Below are positions 14,141-16,475 of a DNA stretch of 16,475 nucleotides, piece by piece. The translations under genes and the position numbers were made by a program. The number at the start of each line of letters is the position of its first letter. Positions within the stretch are counted from its first letter, which is position 1. The DNA comes from Actinomycetes bacterium (GTDB taxonomy: Bacteria; Actinomycetota; Acidimicrobiia; Acidimicrobiales; Microtrichaceae): assembly GCA_023434535.1 (NCBI GenBank), contig JAEYSR010000235.1, forward strand, positions 1 to 16,475, written 5' to 3'. The notes below the pieces were generated by a model that made no database searches, was not told the DNA's origin, and worked only from the letters and a program-made list of their open reading frames with translations.

Positions 14141-14848
14141 GTGGCCGAACCGACCGTGACCGACGAGCGCGCTCCCGACGCGGATGCGGACGACGCTCCG
14201 GCCGACGGCGGCACGCTCGACGACACCACGCTCGACGGTGACGAGCCGTCCCACGGTGCGCCGGTGGCGGGCATCGTGGCCCTCGTCGCGGTGCTGGCTC
14301 TGCTCCTGGGGGTCGGCGGTGTCCTGATCTACCAGCGGGCGACCACGCCCGGCGCCGACTCGGTGGACGTCGGGTTCCTGCAGGACATGACGACGCACCA
14401 CCAGCAGGCGGTGGAGATGGCGTCGGTCGTCGCCGAGCACGGCGAGGATCCCGAGATCCGCGCCTTCGCCCGGGAGATCCTCACCTTCCAGCAGTACGAG
14501 GTGGGCTACATGGAGGCGCTGCTCGAGGACTGGGGCGAGTGGCCCTTCCCCGAGGACCGCACCGCCATGGAGTGGATGGGCATGGCGTCGACCCCGGCGG
14601 AGATGCCCGGCATGCAGCCCGAGGCGCTGGTCCAGGAGCTGGCCGACGCGGACGGCGCCCGGGTGGACGAGCTGTTCATCCCGATGATGATCGACCACCA
14701 CCGCGGCGGGGTGCACATGGCCGAGTACGCGGCCGAGCACGCGTCGGACCCCAGGGTGCGTTCGCTGGCCGAGCGGATCGTGCAGCAGCAGACGGGCGAG
14801 ATCGCCGACTTCCAGCGGGCGGCCGCACGCATGGGCGTCCAGCTGTAG
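14141..14848 (+). CDS. Membrane-anchored DUF305 protein, possible copper-binding
   Basis: A 235-residue protein: an acidic N-terminal tail of about 40 residues, one transmembrane helix (about 42-64, VAGIVALVAVLALLLGVGG), then a four-helix DUF305 domain (ferritin-like). The two family motifs are FLQDMTTHHQQAVEMA (80-95) and FIPMMIDHHRGGVHMAEYA (179-197), with paired histidines at 86-87 and 186-187. Between them is a Met-rich stretch, with Met at 143, 146, 148, 155 and 158 (MEWMGM, then EMPGM). DUF305 proteins often sit by copper genes, and His/Met arrays fit copper binding; the exact role is not established. A copper P-type ATPase starts 1.1 kb downstream, but two unrelated genes intervene. 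The GTG start at 14141 follows TAGCCT by 6 bases. It converges on the chelatase gene with a 19-base gap. Confidence 0.93.
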   Translation: MAEPTVTDERAPDADADDAPADGGTLDDTTLDGDEPSHGAPVAGIVALVAVLALLLGVGGVLIYQRATTPGADSVDVGFLQDMTTHHQQAVEMASVVAEHGEDPEIRAFAREILTFQQYEVGYMEALLEDWGEWPFPEDRTAMEWMGMASTPAEMPGMQPEALVQELADADGARVDELFIPMMIDHHRGGVHMAEYAAEHASDPRVRSLAERIVQQQTGEIADFQRAAARMGVQL

Positions 14849-14867
14849 AGCTCGTCCCTCGGTGCGA

Positions 14868-15272
14868 TCAGGACCTGGGGCTCGGCAGCTGAGCTGCGAC
14901 GAGGTCCACGAACCCCGTCGCCGCGCCGACGTGGGGTCGCAGGTCGATGGCGGTGCCGGGGTGTCGAGCGCGGGCCTCGTCCACGATCGCCGGGATGTCG
15001 CGCTCCACGTGGTTGCCGACGTGCACGAACAGCGGGAGCACCACGACCTCCGACGCTCCGTCGGCCACCGCGTGGTCGATGGCATCGCCGATGGACGGCT
15101 CGGAGATCTCGAGGAAGGCGGGCAGCACCGTCGCTCCGCCGGCGTGGGCTGCGACCGCGTTGCAGAGCGCCGCGTGGTCGGCCGCGGTGCGTGCGTTGCG
15201 GCTCCCGTGGGCGACCAGCAGCGTGACCGAGTCGTGCGGCGAGGGGGTGCTGGACGGGGAGGGGCTGACCAC
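14868..15272 (-). CDS. Short CbiX/SirB-type sirohydrochlorin chelatase
   Basis: A 134-residue protein of the short CbiX/SirB class, which inserts cobalt or iron into sirohydrochlorin on the way to cobalamin or siroheme. It opens with a short Ser/Pro-rich segment and then VTLLVAHGSRNARTAADH, in which the His of VAHGS is a metal ligand of the family. It also has VLPAFLEISEPSIGDAI and VVVLPLFVHVGNHVERDIP, which holds the second His. Such single-domain proteins work as dimers. No other siroheme or cobalamin gene is in view, so iron or cobalt cannot be chosen. I set the start at GTG 15272 because TACCGT lies exactly 6 bases before it; the frame remains open far upstream but that is the shadow of the methyltransferase gene. 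The gene is divergent from it across 24 bases. Confidence 0.9.
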   Translation of the reverse strand: MVSPSPSSTPSPHDSVTLLVAHGSRNARTAADHAALCNAVAAHAGGATVLPAFLEISEPSIGDAIDHAVADGASEVVVLPLFVHVGNHVERDIPAIVDEARARHPGTAIDLRPHVGAATGFVDLVAAQLPSPRS

Positions 15273-15278
15273 GGGGCC

Positions 15279-15288
15279 ACGGTACGGT
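15279..15288. promoter_or_regulatory. Overlapping divergent -10 boxes
   Basis: The 24-base gap between the chelatase and methyltransferase starts contains ACGGTACGGT. On the minus strand it reads TACCGT (15284-15279), 6 bases before GTG 15272. On the plus strand it reads TACGGT (15283-15288), 8 bases before GTG 15297. The two hexamers share the central TA, so one polymerase-binding site would serve one direction at a time. There is no room for a Shine-Dalgarno on either side, which supports leaderless transcripts for both genes. Confidence 0.5.
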
Positions 15289-15296
15289 CCGCGTCC

Positions 15297-15929
15297 GTGA
15301 CGGACAACGCACCCGAGGTCGGCGTCGGCCCCCACCCGCTGCCCTGGCCCGACGACCCACGCCTGGATCCGGAGCTGCTGGAGCACGGCGATCGGCGCAA
15401 CGTGGTGGACCGCTACCGCTACTGGAGCGTCCCGGCGATCGTGGCCGACCTGGACCTCCACCGCCACGACTTCCACGTCGCGATCGAGAACTGGCGCCAC
15501 GACCTCAACATCGGGACGGTCGTGCGCAACGCCAACGCCTTCGGAGCGGCGGGAGTGCACATCGTCGGACGTCGCCGATGGAACCGCCGGGGGGCGATGG
15601 TCACCGATCGCTACGTCCACGTGGAGCACCACGACACCGTCGGGGGCCTCGTCGACAGAGCGCGTGGGCTCGACCTCGCGATCGTGGGGATCGACAACCT
15701 CGGCGACGACCACCCGACAGGGTCCGTCCCGCTCGACGGCACGCCGCTGCCCCGGCGGTGCCTCCTGCTGTTCGGCCAGGAGGGCACCGGCCTGTCCGAC
15801 GACGCCGTCGCGGCGTGCGACGAGGTCCGGGAGATCCCGATGTTCGGGTCGACGCGCTCCATCAACGCCGGAGTGGCGTCGGGGATCGCCATGCACGCGT
15901 GGGTCGGGGTTCATTCACCCGCCAAATGA
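15297..15929 (+). CDS. SpoU/TrmH-family RNA 2'-O-methyltransferase
   Basis: A 210-residue SPOUT methyltransferase that would put a methyl group on a ribose 2'-OH of tRNA or rRNA. All three SpoU motifs are present: motif 1 NIGTVVRNANAFGAAGVHIV, motif 2 LLLFGQEGTGLSDDA and motif 3 IPMFGSTRSINAGVASGIAM, the latter forming the knotted SAM site with 'STRSINAG'. The N-terminal part has 'RNVVDRYRYWSVPAI' and 'FHVAIENWRHDLN', a pattern common in actinobacterial TrmH-like proteins. The target base cannot be read. GTG 15297 is the only start compatible with the divergent gap. The stop codon TGA (15927-15929) falls inside the left arm of the copper operator, so the gene and the copper control site overlap. 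Confidence 0.93.
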   Translation: MTDNAPEVGVGPHPLPWPDDPRLDPELLEHGDRRNVVDRYRYWSVPAIVADLDLHRHDFHVAIENWRHDLNIGTVVRNANAFGAAGVHIVGRRRWNRRGAMVTDRYVHVEHHDTVGGLVDRARGLDLAIVGIDNLGDDHPTGSVPLDGTPLPRRCLLLFGQEGTGLSDDAVAACDEVREIPMFGSTRSINAGVASGIAMHAWVGVHSPAK

Positions 15930-15948
15930 TACCCCAGGGGGGTATCAT
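15926..15948. promoter_or_regulatory. CsoR-type copper operator
   Basis: A perfect dyad: ATGATACCCC (15926-15935), spacer AGG (15936-15938), GGGGTATCAT (15939-15948). The core TACCCC...GGGGTA is the known class of site bound by CsoR-like Cu(I)-sensing repressors in front of copper exporters. It lies 18 bases before the ATG of a copper P-type ATPase. The right arm contains TATCAT (15943-15948), a near-ideal -10 box, so the repressor would cover the promoter. No CsoR gene is visible in the window; it may lie past the edge. Confidence 0.85.
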
Positions 15949-15955
15949 TCGGGTC

Positions 15956-15960
15956 GGAGG
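15956..15960 (+). promoter_or_regulatory. Ribosome binding site of the copper ATPase
   Basis: GGAGG followed by 6 bases and ATG 15967. With TATCAT at 15943-15948 as the -10 box the leader would be only about 12 bases long, just enough for this site. This gene therefore differs from the leaderless genes to its left. Confidence 0.7.
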
Positions 15961-15966
15961 TGGACC

Positions 15967-16475
15967 ATGGGGTCGACGACCGACGACACGACGACGGACC
16001 ACACGACCGGCGCGACGGCGAGCGACGGGACTGCGCCGCGAGCCGATCAGCCGGAGAACCGGTCGACCGCGGACCTGGACCTGACCGGCATGACCTGCGC
16101 CTCGTGCGCGGCGCGGGTGGAGAAGAAGCTCAACCGCCTCGACGGCGTCGACGCGACCGTCAACTTCGCGTTGCACCGGGCCCGCGTCACCTACGACCCG
16201 GAGACCACCGACACCGACGACCTGGTCGGCGCGGTGCGCTCCGCCGGCTACGACGCCGCCCCCGTCCCCGCGCCGGGTTCGGGCGCCCACGGAGCCGACC
16301 AGCACGGCGGCGGGTCCGCCCACGAGCAGCCCGGCACCGCCGAGCGCGAGGTCGACGAGCACGACGCCACCTCCCACGACCACGGTCCGACCGACGACGC
16401 CGGCGTGATCGCTCTCCGCAACCGGGTGCTCATCTGCGCCGCCCTCGCCCTGCCCGTCGTCCTGATCGCGATGGT
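15967..16475 (+). CDS. copA: Copper-translocating P-type ATPase, N-terminal part
   Basis: The first 169 residues; the rest lies past the right edge. After a Thr/Asp-rich tail of about 35 residues comes a heavy-metal-associated domain with GMTCASCAARVEKKLNRLDG (41-60); Cys44 and Cys47 are the Cu(I) ligands, and 'VDATVNFALHRARVTYD' is the matching strand pair. Residues 101-145 form a flexible linker rich in His (108, 113, 119, 132, 137 and 139) and Asp/Glu/Gly. The first membrane helix begins at about 151 (RVLICAALALPVVLIAM). CopA exports Cu(I) from the cytoplasm at the cost of ATP. The CsoR-type operator directly upstream supports copper as the substrate. The ion-binding CPC motif and phosphorylation site are outside the window, so the assignment rests on the N-terminal domain and the operator. 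Confidence 0.9.
   Translation, partial: MGSTTDDTTTDHTTGATASDGTAPRADQPENRSTADLDLTGMTCASCAARVEKKLNRLDGVDATVNFALHRARVTYDPETTDTDDLVGAVRSAGYDAAPVPAPGSGAHGADQHGGGSAHEQPGTAEREVDEHDATSHDHGPTDDAGVIALRNRVLICAALALPVVLIAM

Noticed and set aside
14849..14867. Possible terminator between the DUF305 and chelatase genes
   Set aside because: Only 19 bases and just a 4-base self-complementary AGCT element; not enough to call.

Overview
This window is high-GC DNA packed with genes on both strands. It uses GTG starts freely, and several genes show a -10-like hexamer 6 to 9 bases before the start codon, so their mRNAs may be leaderless. This style, together with an ergothioneine egtB-egtD pair, a DUF305 protein and a CsoR-type copper operator, points to an actinobacterium. 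I lean towards the class Acidimicrobiia (Iamia-like), but that is an inference from style, not a match. I see no rRNA, tRNA, CRISPR, insertion sequence or phage gene, and no gene-free stretch longer than about 150 bases.

Layout. Positions 1-634 (minus) hold a small protein with a cysteine-rich metal-site pattern, then an NTF2/SnoaL-like protein cut by the window edge. Positions 742-1422 (plus) encode a hemolysin III/TrhA-family membrane protein. It converges on egtB-egtD (1494-3924, minus), the sulfoxide synthase and histidine methyltransferase of ergothioneine synthesis, which overlap by 8 bases. An MFS transporter (4074-5315, plus) is divergent from egtB.

Positions 5353-8057 (minus) hold a tightly coupled pair: an N-terminal-nucleophile hydrolase of the C69/secernin type and a monoamine-oxidase-like flavoenzyme, joined by an ATGA overlap. 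A SulP-family transporter (8130-9794, plus) is divergent from this pair. It ends one base short of a MacB/FtsX-type ABC export system (permease 9796-12339, ATPase 12354-13199, minus). A membrane-anchored DUF4230 protein (13350-14006, minus) lies upstream of the ABC genes on the same strand.

The right end holds a membrane-anchored DUF305 protein (14141-14848, plus), a short CbiX/SirB-type chelatase (14868-15272, minus), a SpoU/TrmH RNA methyltransferase (15297-15929, plus) and the first 169 residues of a copper P-type ATPase (15967 to the edge). The chelatase and methyltransferase are divergent across only 24 bases, with overlapping -10 boxes. The ATPase is preceded by a perfect 10+3+10 dyad matching a CsoR operator; this dyad also contains the stop codon of the methyltransferase gene.

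How the genes work together. EgtB and EgtD make two steps of one pathway; egtA, egtC and egtE are not seen here. The C69 hydrolase and the amine oxidase look like a two-step amide-to-amine-to-aldehyde pathway of unknown substrate. The ABC ATPase and permease form one exporter or lipoprotein-release machine. The copper ATPase and the methionine/histidine-rich DUF305 protein may share a role in copper handling.
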